Below are positions 57,156-64,000 of a stretch of 64,000 bases of DNA, piece after piece. The notes under the pieces were generated by a model, which was not told the DNA's origin, did no database searches, and saw nothing but the letters and a program-made list of their open reading frames with translations. Position 1 is the first letter of the stretch. Each line of letters begins with the position of its first letter. The translations under genes were made by a program, and so were the position numbers. This DNA is from Salinibacterium amurskyense (lineage in GTDB: Bacteria; Actinomycetota; Actinomycetes; Actinomycetales; Microbacteriaceae), in the NCBI RefSeq assembly GCF_002797685.1, contig NZ_PGFH01000001.1:1612001-1676000 (forward strand). The letters are read 5' to 3'.

Positions 57156-57854
57156 CTACTGGGGGAGTGAGCGCACCGGCCAGTCAGGGTTAGCCACGAA
57201 ACTGTGATCGCCCTTGGACGAGCGCATGTAGTCCTGAAAACTGGCGGCCTGATCGGCGTACCAGCGCTGCTGCTGCGAATGCAGTTCTCCGAACGGGATG
57301 CTGAGCTGGTCACCGTACTTGGCGAGGAGTGCCTGCGCGACGCGTGCCGCTGCGATGGCATCCGACCCAGCGTCATGCGCATCGTCGAGGTCGACGCCAT
57401 AAAGCGCGGACGTGACTTCGAGCGTGCGCTTGCCGCGACGGTAGCGGTCGACCGCTTTGTCAATCACGAGCGGATCGATCACGATGTACGGCTCTGCCAG
57501 GCCCTCAAGCGCGTACCGACGACATTCGCGGTCGAGCAGCGACAGGTCATAAGGAGCGTTGTAGACAACCAGCGGGATTCCGAGAGCACAGGTCACCTTG
57601 AGGGTCTGCACGATCTCCGCGACGACCAAGGATGCCTGCCGGCCTTCTGCTTGAGCTCGTGCGGTCGAAATTCCGTGAATTGCCGCCGCACCCTCCGGAA
57701 TCTCGATGCCGGGATCGGCGAGCCAATCCCACCGCGATACGACAGCGCCAGAGGCATCGACGATCGCGATGCAGGCTGAGACGATGCGACTAGTTTCGAC
57801 ATCGACGCCGGTGGTTTCAAGATCAAAGGTGGCTAAAGTGCCGGAGTTGCTCAT
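57156..57854 (-). CDS. DEDDh 3'-5' exonuclease (DnaQ-like)
   Basis: A 232-residue RNase T/DNA polymerase III epsilon-type exonuclease domain. The four metal-binding acids are Asp11 and Glu13 in TFDLETTG, Asp in VYNAPYDLSLLD near 105 and Asp in DDAHDAGSDAIAAARV, the last with the DEDDh histidine. There is no polymerase-binding motif or UvrC-like extension. It could act in repair or RNA/DNA trimming. The ATG at 57852-57854 lies six bases after TACGCT and is probably leaderless; the open frame continues upstream but without a site. Confidence 0.9.
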   Translation of the reverse strand: MSNSGTLATFDLETTGVDVETSRIVSACIAIVDASGAVVSRWDWLADPGIEIPEGAAAIHGISTARAQAEGRQASLVVAEIVQTLKVTCALGIPLVVYNAPYDLSLLDRECRRYALEGLAEPYIVIDPLVIDKAVDRYRRGKRTLEVTSALYGVDLDDAHDAGSDAIAAARVAQALLAKYGDQLSIPFGELHSQQQRWYADQAASFQDYMRSSKGDHSFVANPDWPVRSLPQ

Positions 57855-57860
57855 GCACTC

Positions 57861-57866
57861 AGCGTA
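57861..57866 (-). promoter_or_regulatory. Leaderless -10 box of the exonuclease gene
   Basis: On the minus strand TACGCT ends six bases before the ATG. The same hexamer and spacing precede the sirtuin gene. Confidence 0.45.
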
Positions 57867-57984
57867 GAGCGCGACACTGACACCGGGAACTCGGCTCGCG
57901 GCACTCCGCGGGGAAGCGGCTAGCCAAGCACTGCTCCGCAGCAGCCCCGGTATGCTCAATGCCGCCAACTGTCGCCGCACTACA

Positions 57985-57990
57985 TAGAAT
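57985..57990 (+). promoter_or_regulatory. Leaderless -10 box of the alpha/beta hydrolase
   Basis: TAGAAT ends seven bases before the ATG at 57998; the interval TGTCTGA is not a ribosome site. Confidence 0.45.
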
Positions 57991-57997
57991 TGTCTGA

Positions 57998-58909
57998 ATG
58001 AAGCCCGCATCGCCGTATGGAGCACTGCTCGACGCCACACCGGCGAAGCACTCCGAGATAGCCGTGTTGGGGTCATCCACCCATTACTGGGAGTACGGCT
58101 CCGCAGACGCCGACACCGTGCTGGTGCTGGTCCACGGATTTCGGGGCGACCACCACGGTCTTGAGGCTGTCTGCGCCCACCTTCGCGGCATCCGCATCGT
58201 TAGCCCTGACCTTCCGGGTTTTGGCGAATCTGAACCGCTCACTGGGCACGTTCATGACATCGAGGGCTACGCGCTGTGGCTCGACGCGTTCGTAGGACAA
58301 CTCGGGCTCAGCGGTCGCGCGTACATTCTGGGGCACTCGTTCGGGTCAATCGTCGTGGCTGCTGCACTTGCACGCGGGCTCACCACGCCCCAACTCATTC
58401 TGGTGAATCCCATTGCTGCGCCAGCGCTCTCGGGGCCCAATGGTGTGCTCAGCAAGATCACGCTGTGGTTTTATCAGGCTGCTCGCGCCCTCCCTCTCGC
58501 CATCGGTGCACCGCTGCTCAGCAACTGGTTGGTAGTCCGCGTGATGAGTCTCGCCATGGTCAAGACCCGGAACCCTGAGCTGCGCCGCTGGGTGCACCAA
58601 CAGCATCATGCTCACTTCAGCAGCTACGCCAACCGCGACAGCCTGCTCGAAGCCTTCGAAGCCTCGATCGGTTCGGATGTCAGCATGTTTGCCGAGAGCA
58701 TCACGGTGCCCACACTCCTGATTGGCGCGCGCAACGACCCGATCAGTCCCGTTCCCGCCCAAGAGCGACTGCACACACTTTTCGCCGACTCTCAGCTCGA
58801 AATTTTCGACAACGTCGGTCATCTCATCCACTATGAACGGCCGCGCGAAGCTGCCGAACTCATCGTCTCGTTCCTCGGCGCAGGAACAGTTGCGGAGCCC
58901 CACTCATGA
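57998..58909 (+). CDS. Alpha/beta hydrolase
   Basis: A 303-residue hydrolase fold. VLVHGFRGDHHG near residue 42 provides the oxyanion region, GHSFGSIV near 112 the nucleophilic Ser, RNDPISP near 248 the acid and VGHLIHYERP near 275 the His. A lid-like helical part lies between. The substrate is unknown. It overlaps the next gene by four bases (ATGA), so it is co-translated with a glycosyltransferase, which might point to a cell-envelope role. Confidence 0.88.
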   Translation: MKPASPYGALLDATPAKHSEIAVLGSSTHYWEYGSADADTVLVLVHGFRGDHHGLEAVCAHLRGIRIVSPDLPGFGESEPLTGHVHDIEGYALWLDAFVGQLGLSGRAYILGHSFGSIVVAAALARGLTTPQLILVNPIAAPALSGPNGVLSKITLWFYQAARALPLAIGAPLLSNWLVVRVMSLAMVKTRNPELRRWVHQQHHAHFSSYANRDSLLEAFEASIGSDVSMFAESITVPTLLIGARNDPISPVPAQERLHTLFADSQLEIFDNVGHLIHYERPREAAELIVSFLGAGTVAEPHS

Positions 58910-59991
58910 AGATCGTTTTTGACTGCCGATACACGCGCATCGGCCGCCACGATGGGATTAGCCGCTATGGCTCACGCCTCGTCGAGGAGATCAGCAAGGT
59001 CCACCCGGTAACGATGCTCATCTCCGACAAGCGCCAGCTTGAGCTGCTGCCCGATCTGCCGTGGGAGATGGCATCGTCTCCCACCGGCATCCTCGAACCT
59101 TTCGTGGCGCTTCAGGTAAACAAACTCAAGCCCGATGTGGTCTTCACGCCGATGCAAACCATGGGGCCATTCGGCCGCAAGTATGCGCTTGTCACCACGG
59201 TGCATGACCTCATCTACTACAAGCACCCCACACCACCCCGCAATCTGCCCGCGGCCGTGCGCGTCATGTGGCGCCTCTACCACTTGACCTGGGCGTTCCA
59301 ACGCGCCCTCTTGAACACGGCAGACGGACACGTCTCCGACTCCCACACCACGCGCAATCAGATGCTCGAGCACAAGCTCACTCGCAATCCGATTTCGGTT
59401 GTGACGCTCGGCACGGATAGCCCGGGGGAGTACGCCCCACGTAGTGCACCGACCACACGTGAGCTCGTCTACATGGGCTCGTACATGCCGTACAAGAATG
59501 TCGGTCTGATCGCTCGCGCGCTTCACGACCTTCCGGGCTACACCCTGCACTTGATGAGCCGGGTCGATTACGCTAGCAGAGCAGAGCTCACTGCACTTGC
59601 GCCCGCCGACAGTCTCGTATTCCACAACGGGGCGAGCGACGAGGTGTACGCCGAGACGCTGTCCCGTGCCACCGCTTTGGTTACGGCATCCCGCGACGAA
59701 GGCTTTGGCCTACCGCAGGTTGAGGCTATGGTTCTCGGAACTCCCGTATTGGTCAGCGACACAGAAATCTTCCGCGAAATCTCTGGCCCGGCCGGGGGAT
59801 TCTTCAGCCCGGATGACCCTTCCGAGCTCGTACGCGAGGTGAAAGCTCTCGAAGACCCCGCAACGTGGCAGGAACGTTCCACCGCAGCGCGAGAGCGCTC
59901 AGCTGAATTTACCTGGGAGAAGGGCGCTGCAACCCTCTACACAGCGCTAGAAGATGCTGTTACCGCTCGTCGCGCGAAGAAGAAGCGCTAG
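58906..59991 (+). CDS. Glycosyltransferase family 4 protein (mannosyltransferase-like)
   Basis: A 361-residue GT-B enzyme. The N-terminus KIVFDCRYTRIGRHDGISRYG is typical of WbaZ/MtfB-like GT4 transferases, HDLIYYKHP lies near 100, and the donor site ASRDEGFGLPQVEAM has the E-x7-E pair. A lysine/arginine tail ends the protein. Transfer of mannose or another hexose to a polysaccharide or lipid is expected, but the exact activity is not visible. It overlaps the hydrolase and ends ten bases before the convergent phosphatase. Confidence 0.87.
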   Translation: MKIVFDCRYTRIGRHDGISRYGSRLVEEISKVHPVTMLISDKRQLELLPDLPWEMASSPTGILEPFVALQVNKLKPDVVFTPMQTMGPFGRKYALVTTVHDLIYYKHPTPPRNLPAAVRVMWRLYHLTWAFQRALLNTADGHVSDSHTTRNQMLEHKLTRNPISVVTLGTDSPGEYAPRSAPTTRELVYMGSYMPYKNVGLIARALHDLPGYTLHLMSRVDYASRAELTALAPADSLVFHNGASDEVYAETLSRATALVTASRDEGFGLPQVEAMVLGTPVLVSDTEIFREISGPAGGFFSPDDPSELVREVKALEDPATWQERSTAARERSAEFTWEKGAATLYTALEDAVTARRAKKKR

Positions 59992-60001
59992 CGAGCATGA
60001 A

Positions 60002-60634
60002 CTACTCAAGGGTGCTTTCGCGCCGAGCGAGAGCGTTCTGAGCGGCAAAGTCTTCGCCGCCCTGGCGTTCTGACTCTTCTTCAATGGGGTCGTCAAAGTC
60101 CACCAAGGTCAGAGATCCGTCGTCGTGACGGAAACTGTGCACCGAGCCGTTCGCGATCCGACCATGCGGGTGATCGGGAGCGACAGCGGCGAGAACAGCG
60201 GCAATGACGCCTCCGTGGGCAACCACGATGATCGACTCACCGTGGTGCTCTTCAGCGAGCGTCACGAGCGCGGGAAGAACTCTCTCGACAACAGACTCTC
60301 GTGATTCGCGACCCGGGACTTCGACATCCGCCGAATAAATGGCATCGATCTCCTCGGCGGTGCGCCCCTCGGCAACCCCGTAGTTGCGTTCGACAACAGC
60401 GGCGATGGGCTGGGGCGCTGGCAGCCCCACCTCGGCGGCGATGATCTCGGCGGTCTCCATGGCGCGCGACAAGGGGCTGGCGAAAATGCCGTTCCATTGG
60501 CGGCGAGCGAGAAGGGCACCGGTGGTTCGAGCCTGAGCACGACCAGTGTCGTTGAGCGGGATGTCGGTGCTGCCCTGAATGCGACGCTGAAGATTCCAGT
60601 CGGTCTCTCCGTGCCGCACAAGATAGATGAACAC
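60002..60634 (-). CDS. Histidine phosphatase family protein
   Basis: A 210-residue phosphoglycerate mutase-like phosphatase. LVRHGETDWN at 5-14 holds the phosphorylated His, the Arg in FASPLSRAMETAE is in place, and VAHGGVIAAVL near 135 supplies the second His. A C-terminal acidic stretch follows. Substrates in the family vary widely (sugar phosphates, cobalamin or mycothiol intermediates). The ATG at 60634 has GGAG about ten bases upstream. The sirtuin gene lies upstream on the same strand, 56 bases away. Confidence 0.88.
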   Translation of the reverse strand: MFIYLVRHGETDWNLQRRIQGSTDIPLNDTGRAQARTTGALLARRQWNGIFASPLSRAMETAEIIAAEVGLPAPQPIAAVVERNYGVAEGRTAEEIDAIYSADVEVPGRESRESVVERVLPALVTLAEEHHGESIIVVAHGGVIAAVLAAVAPDHPHGRIANGSVHSFRHDDGSLTLVDFDDPIEEESERQGGEDFAAQNALARRESTLE

Positions 60635-60689
60635 AACGCTCCATTCGAAAGTCAGGACTCAGCGCGGGCGAGCTGAGATGCGCCGGTTA

Positions 60690-61520
60690 CTACGCGGCTA
60701 GCCGTTCCACGAGCTCACCAAGAACCGCAGAAGCACCACCGTCAATCTTAACGTCGGCTCGACGATCCGCCTTTGTGGCTCCGCGATTGATAATCACGAG
60801 CGGAATCTTCTTGCGCATGGCGCGTTCGACCAAGCGGATGCCGGAATTCACCACGAGAGAGGACCCGGCGACGATCATCGCCTCCGATTGGTCCACGAGC
60901 GCGGCACCAAGTTGGAACTTTCGCGTCGGCACAAACTCGCCAAAGAAGACGACATCCGGCTTCAATAGCCCACCACACACCGTGCAATCCGGAACAATGA
61001 AGTCATCGACGTTATGCACGTCGGCATCGCCGTCGGGGTTAAGAGTGTGGGAGTCCGACTCTTCGAGCCACGGATTGAGTTCGGAGATCCGAGCGGCTAG
61101 GGGAGTACGTGCAAAGTACTGACCGCAACGCAAGCAACGAGCCCGGTCGATGCTGCCATGGACGTCGACAACGCGCTTGGAGCCAGCCCGCAAATGCAAT
61201 CCGTCGACATTTTGAGTGACAATGCCGTTGCTGAGGCCCAGACGCTCGAACGCGGCAAGAGCCTCATGGCCATCGTTGGGAGTGGAGGCCGCGAAACGCT
61301 TCCAGCCGAGGTGACTGCCCGCCCAATACCGTTGACGGAATTCCGGCGAGCTCTGAAACTGCTGAAACGTCATCGGATTGCGCACTGCGGCGCCTTCACC
61401 GCGATAATCGGGTATGCCCGAATCGGTGCTGATGCCAGCGCCAGTGAGTACGCTAATGAGCTTGCCCTGAAGAAGCTCAGCAGCACGATCAATATCGTCG
61501 CTGAGCGGGAGTGTATTCAC
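60690..61520 (-). CDS. NAD-dependent protein deacetylase, Sir2 family
   Basis: A 276-residue sirtuin. The NAD site is TGAGISTDSGIPDYR at 26-40; TQNVDGLHLRAG near 108 and the catalytic His in VVDVHGSID follow; the zinc cysteines are CLRCGQ and CTVCGG; GSSLVVN lies near 225. Sirtuins remove acyl groups from lysines, for instance on acetyl-CoA synthetase. The GTG at 61518-61520 is six bases after TACGCT and probably leaderless. It is divergent from the methyltransferase. Confidence 0.93.
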   Translation of the reverse strand: MNTLPLSDDIDRAAELLQGKLISVLTGAGISTDSGIPDYRGEGAAVRNPMTFQQFQSSPEFRQRYWAGSHLGWKRFAASTPNDGHEALAAFERLGLSNGIVTQNVDGLHLRAGSKRVVDVHGSIDRARCLRCGQYFARTPLAARISELNPWLEESDSHTLNPDGDADVHNVDDFIVPDCTVCGGLLKPDVVFFGEFVPTRKFQLGAALVDQSEAMIVAGSSLVVNSGIRLVERAMRKKIPLVIINRGATKADRRADVKIDGGASAVLGELVERLAA

Positions 61521-61526
61521 ACTTCA

Positions 61527-61532
61527 AGCGTA
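61527..61532 (-). promoter_or_regulatory. Leaderless -10 box of the sirtuin gene
   Basis: On the minus strand TACGCT ends six bases before the GTG; TGAAGT is the only intervening sequence. Confidence 0.45.
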
Positions 61533-61572
61533 AGCACTTCGAGCACGATAAGCGCCATGAGAGATTCACCTG

Positions 61573-62406
61573 ATGGCGAAACCGCACAGTTGGGAACACA
61601 CCGTGAACGTCATCCGAGTCACCGATCTCGCCGATCCTCGCCTCAGCGACTTCGCCAACCTCACGGATGTCGCCCTGCGTCGTCGCACCGAACCCGCCGG
61701 TGGTCTCTACATCGCCGAATCATCGAAGGTGATCGCCCGTGCGCTGCGGGCCGGCCATCAGCCGCGTGCGATCTTGGTTTTGGAGCAGTGGCTCGACGAT
61801 GTGGCTGAGCTGCTCGGCGACTCCGAGACGCCGGTCTACGTGGGCGAATCAGACTTGCTCGAGCAATTGACAGGCTTCAACCTGCACCGGGGGGCCTTGG
61901 CATCCATGCATCGGCCTGTCCTCCCCACGGTTGCCGATCTGGTGAGGGATGCACGACGGATCGTCATTCTCGAAGACATCGTTGACCACACCAACGTCGG
62001 TGCGATCTTCCGCTCGGCGGCTGCTCTGGGCGCCGATGCTGTGCTGATCACCCCCCGCTGCGCAGACCCCCTGTACCGTCGCAGCGTTCGCGTGAGCATG
62101 GGCACGGTGCTGCAGGTGCCGTGGACGCGCATCCCGAACTGGCCCGAAGACGCCGCCGAGCTCAAGGCTGCAGGGTTTCATCTCGCTGCGCTGGCCCTCA
62201 ACGACGACTCGGTCGACCTCGATACTTTTGCCGCGACAGCACCCGAGCGCGTCGCTCTCATTCTCGGCACGGAAGGCGACGGCCTCTCGCGCAGCACTAT
62301 CGAAACTGCCGACACCGTCGTAAAGATTCCGATGATGCACGGTGTCGATTCGCTCAACGTGGCCGCGGCGAGTGCTGTCGGGATGTACACACTTCGGGTG
62401 CGCTAG
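61573..62406 (+). CDS. SpoU/TrmH family RNA 2'-O-methyltransferase
   Basis: A 277-residue SPOUT-class enzyme. An N-terminal substrate-binding domain is followed by motif 1 VDHTNVGAIFRSAAALGADA near 142, motif 2 LILGTEGDGLS near 235 and motif 3 MHGVDSLNVAAASAVGM near 257, which form the knotted SAM site. Likely target is a ribose in rRNA or tRNA; which one cannot be told. The start is uncertain: ATG at 61573 or GTG at 61603 (MNVIRVTDLADPRL); neither has a strong ribosome site. Confidence 0.9.
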   Translation: MAKPHSWEHTVNVIRVTDLADPRLSDFANLTDVALRRRTEPAGGLYIAESSKVIARALRAGHQPRAILVLEQWLDDVAELLGDSETPVYVGESDLLEQLTGFNLHRGALASMHRPVLPTVADLVRDARRIVILEDIVDHTNVGAIFRSAAALGADAVLITPRCADPLYRRSVRVSMGTVLQVPWTRIPNWPEDAAELKAAGFHLAALALNDDSVDLDTFAATAPERVALILGTEGDGLSRSTIETADTVVKIPMMHGVDSLNVAAASAVGMYTLRVR

Positions 62407-62428
62407 GTTTCGACCGCCCCGCACCTGT

Positions 62429-62434
62429 TAGCGT
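62429..62434 (+). promoter_or_regulatory. Leaderless -10 box of the DD-carboxypeptidase
   Basis: TAGCGT ends six bases before the GTG at 62441. It begins 23 bases after the methyltransferase stop. Confidence 0.35.
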
Positions 62435-62440
62435 TATCCG

Positions 62441-63667
62441 GTGCCGCTGACTCAACGCCAAATCTTCCGTCGCCGTCGCATCGTCGTTTTCTCCGCTGTA
62501 GCCGTTGCATTCTCGTTAACGTTCTATTTGCCCCTGACGTTGCTAGCCCCTCTCGATGCGATCTCCGCGAACGTGGTGCCCGTCGCCGAGCCCGAGGTAG
62601 CAGTACCTGAAATTACCCTTCCGGGATACGGCGTTTCGGCGATCGGTGCACTCGACCGCCCTGGTGTCTTGGCTCAGGCGGGTAGCGCAGAAGCTGTACC
62701 GATTGCCTCGATCACGAAAATTATTACGTCGTTGGTCGTTCTCGATGCCAAGCCACTCGCTGCGGATGAAGCGGGACCGACCATCACGTTTGGTCAAACG
62801 GACGTCGATTATTACTACGACCAACTCGCTCAATACGGTTCGGTCGCCCCTGTCTATACCGGCCAACAACTCTCGCAACGCGATGTTTTGACTGTCGTTT
62901 TGCTCCCGTCGGCAAATAATTACGCTCAATCGCTGGCCCACTGGGCTTTCGGCTCCGAAGAAGCGTTCGTTGCCGCGGCCGCGGCGTGGCTAGACAGCAA
63001 GGGTCTGGCAGACACGACGCTAACCGAAGCATCGGGCATCCAAGAAACCAATCGGAGCACGGCTGCTGATCTGACCGAGATCGCGCGGTTGGCCATCGAG
63101 AATCCCGTCATCGCACAGATCGTGTCGAGCTCGACTGCAGAGATCCCCGGCATCGGTACGGTCAGCAACAGCAACAAGCTCCTCGGCATCGATGGCGTAG
63201 ATGGAATTAAGACGGGAACCCTTGACGAGGGTTGGTCGTGCCTTCTCTTCTCGGCTGATGTTTCCGTTGGTGACACCGTGATTACGCTGGTCGGCGCCGT
63301 CGTGGGCGGGCCAGACCATCCCACTATTAACGCCGCGATCCAGGAACTCATTGCGGATGCGACCGCCGGCTACTCCGAAGTGACGCTCGCCAGCGTTGAC
63401 GAAGAGTTCGCCGAATATGACACGCCGTGGGGTGACGAAGCGTCCGCCATCTCGGAGTCCACCGTCAGCGCAGTCGTGTGGGGCGAAGACGAGATTTCAA
63501 TGAGCGTGAATGTGCCGACTGTGCGTACCGCGGATGCCGGGGAGAGCGCAGGAACCGTGGAATTCCGGGTCGGAGACGAGACGTTTAGCGTGCCGCTGGT
63601 CTTGAGCGGCGAGATTGACGATCCAGGGCCATGGTGGAGACTGACAAATCCGGCCGCAATGTTTTAG
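62441..63667 (+). CDS. D-alanyl-D-alanine carboxypeptidase (penicillin-binding protein, S11 type)
   Basis: A 408-residue exported protein with a basic N-terminus and one hydrophobic segment (about 14-37), likely an uncleaved anchor or signal. The serine beta-lactamase/PBP5 motifs are SITK near 89 (nucleophile Ser, general base Lys), SANN near 156 and KTGT near 258. It trims the terminal D-Ala from peptidoglycan stem peptides. The C-terminal 100 residues are a beta-rich domain that may help anchoring. The GTG start follows a -10 box. Confidence 0.9.
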   Translation: MPLTQRQIFRRRRIVVFSAVAVAFSLTFYLPLTLLAPLDAISANVVPVAEPEVAVPEITLPGYGVSAIGALDRPGVLAQAGSAEAVPIASITKIITSLVVLDAKPLAADEAGPTITFGQTDVDYYYDQLAQYGSVAPVYTGQQLSQRDVLTVVLLPSANNYAQSLAHWAFGSEEAFVAAAAAWLDSKGLADTTLTEASGIQETNRSTAADLTEIARLAIENPVIAQIVSSSTAEIPGIGTVSNSNKLLGIDGVDGIKTGTLDEGWSCLLFSADVSVGDTVITLVGAVVGGPDHPTINAAIQELIADATAGYSEVTLASVDEEFAEYDTPWGDEASAISESTVSAVVWGEDEISMSVNVPTVRTADAGESAGTVEFRVGDETFSVPLVLSGEIDDPGPWWRLTNPAAMF

Positions 63668-63721
63668 TTATCGAATAGACACGGCGCTCACAGGCGGCCG
63701 CGATAAGGTGGAGTGTATCTG

Positions 63722-63734
63722 GAGCACTTGCTCG
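63722..63734. promoter_or_regulatory. Operator candidate GAGCACTTGCTCG upstream of the desaturase
   Basis: GAGCA-CT-TGCTC is a perfect 5-2-5 inverted repeat, and the 13 bases to the closing G are identical to the minus strand of the palindrome in the tkt promoter. It lies about 45 bases before the desaturase GTG. No clear -10 follows, so its exact place relative to the promoter is unknown. Confidence 0.55.
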
Positions 63735-63742
63735 CTTGTCAC

Positions 63743-63758
63743 ATGACTGGGAAGTCAT
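63743..63758. promoter_or_regulatory. Second inverted repeat ATGACT-GGGA-AGTCAT before the desaturase
   Basis: A perfect 6-4-6 repeat ends 20 bases before the GTG. It could be an operator for a fatty-acid-sensing repressor or form a hairpin in the leader RNA close to the GAGG ribosome site (63771-63774). Confidence 0.5.
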
Positions 63759-63778
63759 TCGAAAATATCTGAGGTCAC

Positions 63779-64000
63779 GTGAGTAGTTCTCTCTCAGCCG
63801 ATCCCGTACGTGTAATTAAAACTGGTCCCCGCGGCGTCGGTAGCCAGATGAGCGATTTCGCCGCCCTCTTGCGCACTGTGCGCGAGGCCGGCCTGCTGCG
63901 TCGCAGCAAACGCTTTTACATCACCACTTTTGCCGTCATCACCCTCGCCATGGCTGGCGCTTGGGTCGGCTTCGCGATGCTCGCCGGCACGTGGTACATC
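63779..64000 (+). CDS. Fatty acid desaturase family protein, N-terminal fragment
   Basis: The frame from the GTG at 63779 stays open to the window end (74 codons). It begins with a polar stretch (SSSLSADPVRVIKTGPRG), then SDFAALLRTVREAGLLRRSKRFY, followed by a membrane segment TFAVITLAMAGAWVGFAMLA. This fits the N-terminus of membrane fatty acid desaturases of Microbacteriaceae, which add double bonds to acyl chains and affect membrane fluidity. The diagnostic histidine boxes are outside the window. GAGG at 63771-63774 supports the start. Confidence 0.65.
   Translation, partial: MSSSLSADPVRVIKTGPRGVGSQMSDFAALLRTVREAGLLRRSKRFYITTFAVITLAMAGAWVGFAMLAGTWYI

Overview
The window reads as a stretch of core chromosome from a high-GC Gram-positive actinobacterium, most likely family Microbacteriaceae. 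The grounds are many GTG starts, TANNNT -10 boxes set directly before start codons, WhiA, RbpA and an ANTAR response regulator, the gene order trp membrane protein - HGxxPAAW protein - trpCBA - lgt - gltBD - pyk, and a tkt-tal-pgi-zwf-opcA-pgl operon. GC looks moderate for the family by eye (about 60%), which would suit a marine or cold-adapted genus; the genus is inference. I see no prophage, insertion sequence, CRISPR array or defence island. No intergenic gap exceeds about 250 bases.

Layout. 1-4260: end of the tryptophan operon, then lgt. 4368-11884: gltB-gltD and pyk. 12000-12082: tRNA-Leu(CAA), minus strand. 12122-19773: pdtaR-type regulator, a hotdog thioesterase, polA, HPr, a DUF885 protein and rpsA. 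19852-31279: DUF4126 protein, coaE, uvrB, a glycosyltransferase, uvrA, uvrC, rapZ, whiA. 31387-35832: sodA, gap-pgk-tpiA, secG, rbpA. 35980-44153 (minus): tkt-tal-pgi-zwf-opcA-pgl. 44385-54290: heme O and heme A synthases, sufB-sufD-Rieske-sufC-sufT, bioY, an ABC-F ATPase, and a minus-strand trio ending in SURF1. 54361-64000: fabG, serB, an orphan ABC ATPase, rpmE2, a DEDDh exonuclease, hydrolase plus glycosyltransferase, a histidine phosphatase, a sirtuin, a SpoU methyltransferase, a DD-carboxypeptidase and the start of a fatty acid desaturase.

How they work together. The window joins lower glycolysis (gap-pgk-tpiA, pyk), the NADPH-producing pentose phosphate pathway, nitrogen assimilation by GOGAT, cytochrome oxidase maturation (heme O/A, SURF1), Fe-S assembly and excision repair (UvrABC, Pol I).

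The most interesting signals are regulatory. (1) The 13-mer GAGCACTTGCTCG, containing a perfect GAGCA-CT-TGCTC dyad, lies both in the tkt promoter and just upstream of the desaturase, hinting at an undescribed regulon linking NADPH supply to fatty acid desaturation. (2) At least a dozen genes carry TANNNT 6-7 nt before the start codon and are probably leaderless. (3) Several long terminator-like hairpins lack a U-tract. Everything here comes from reading the sequence; no database search was run.
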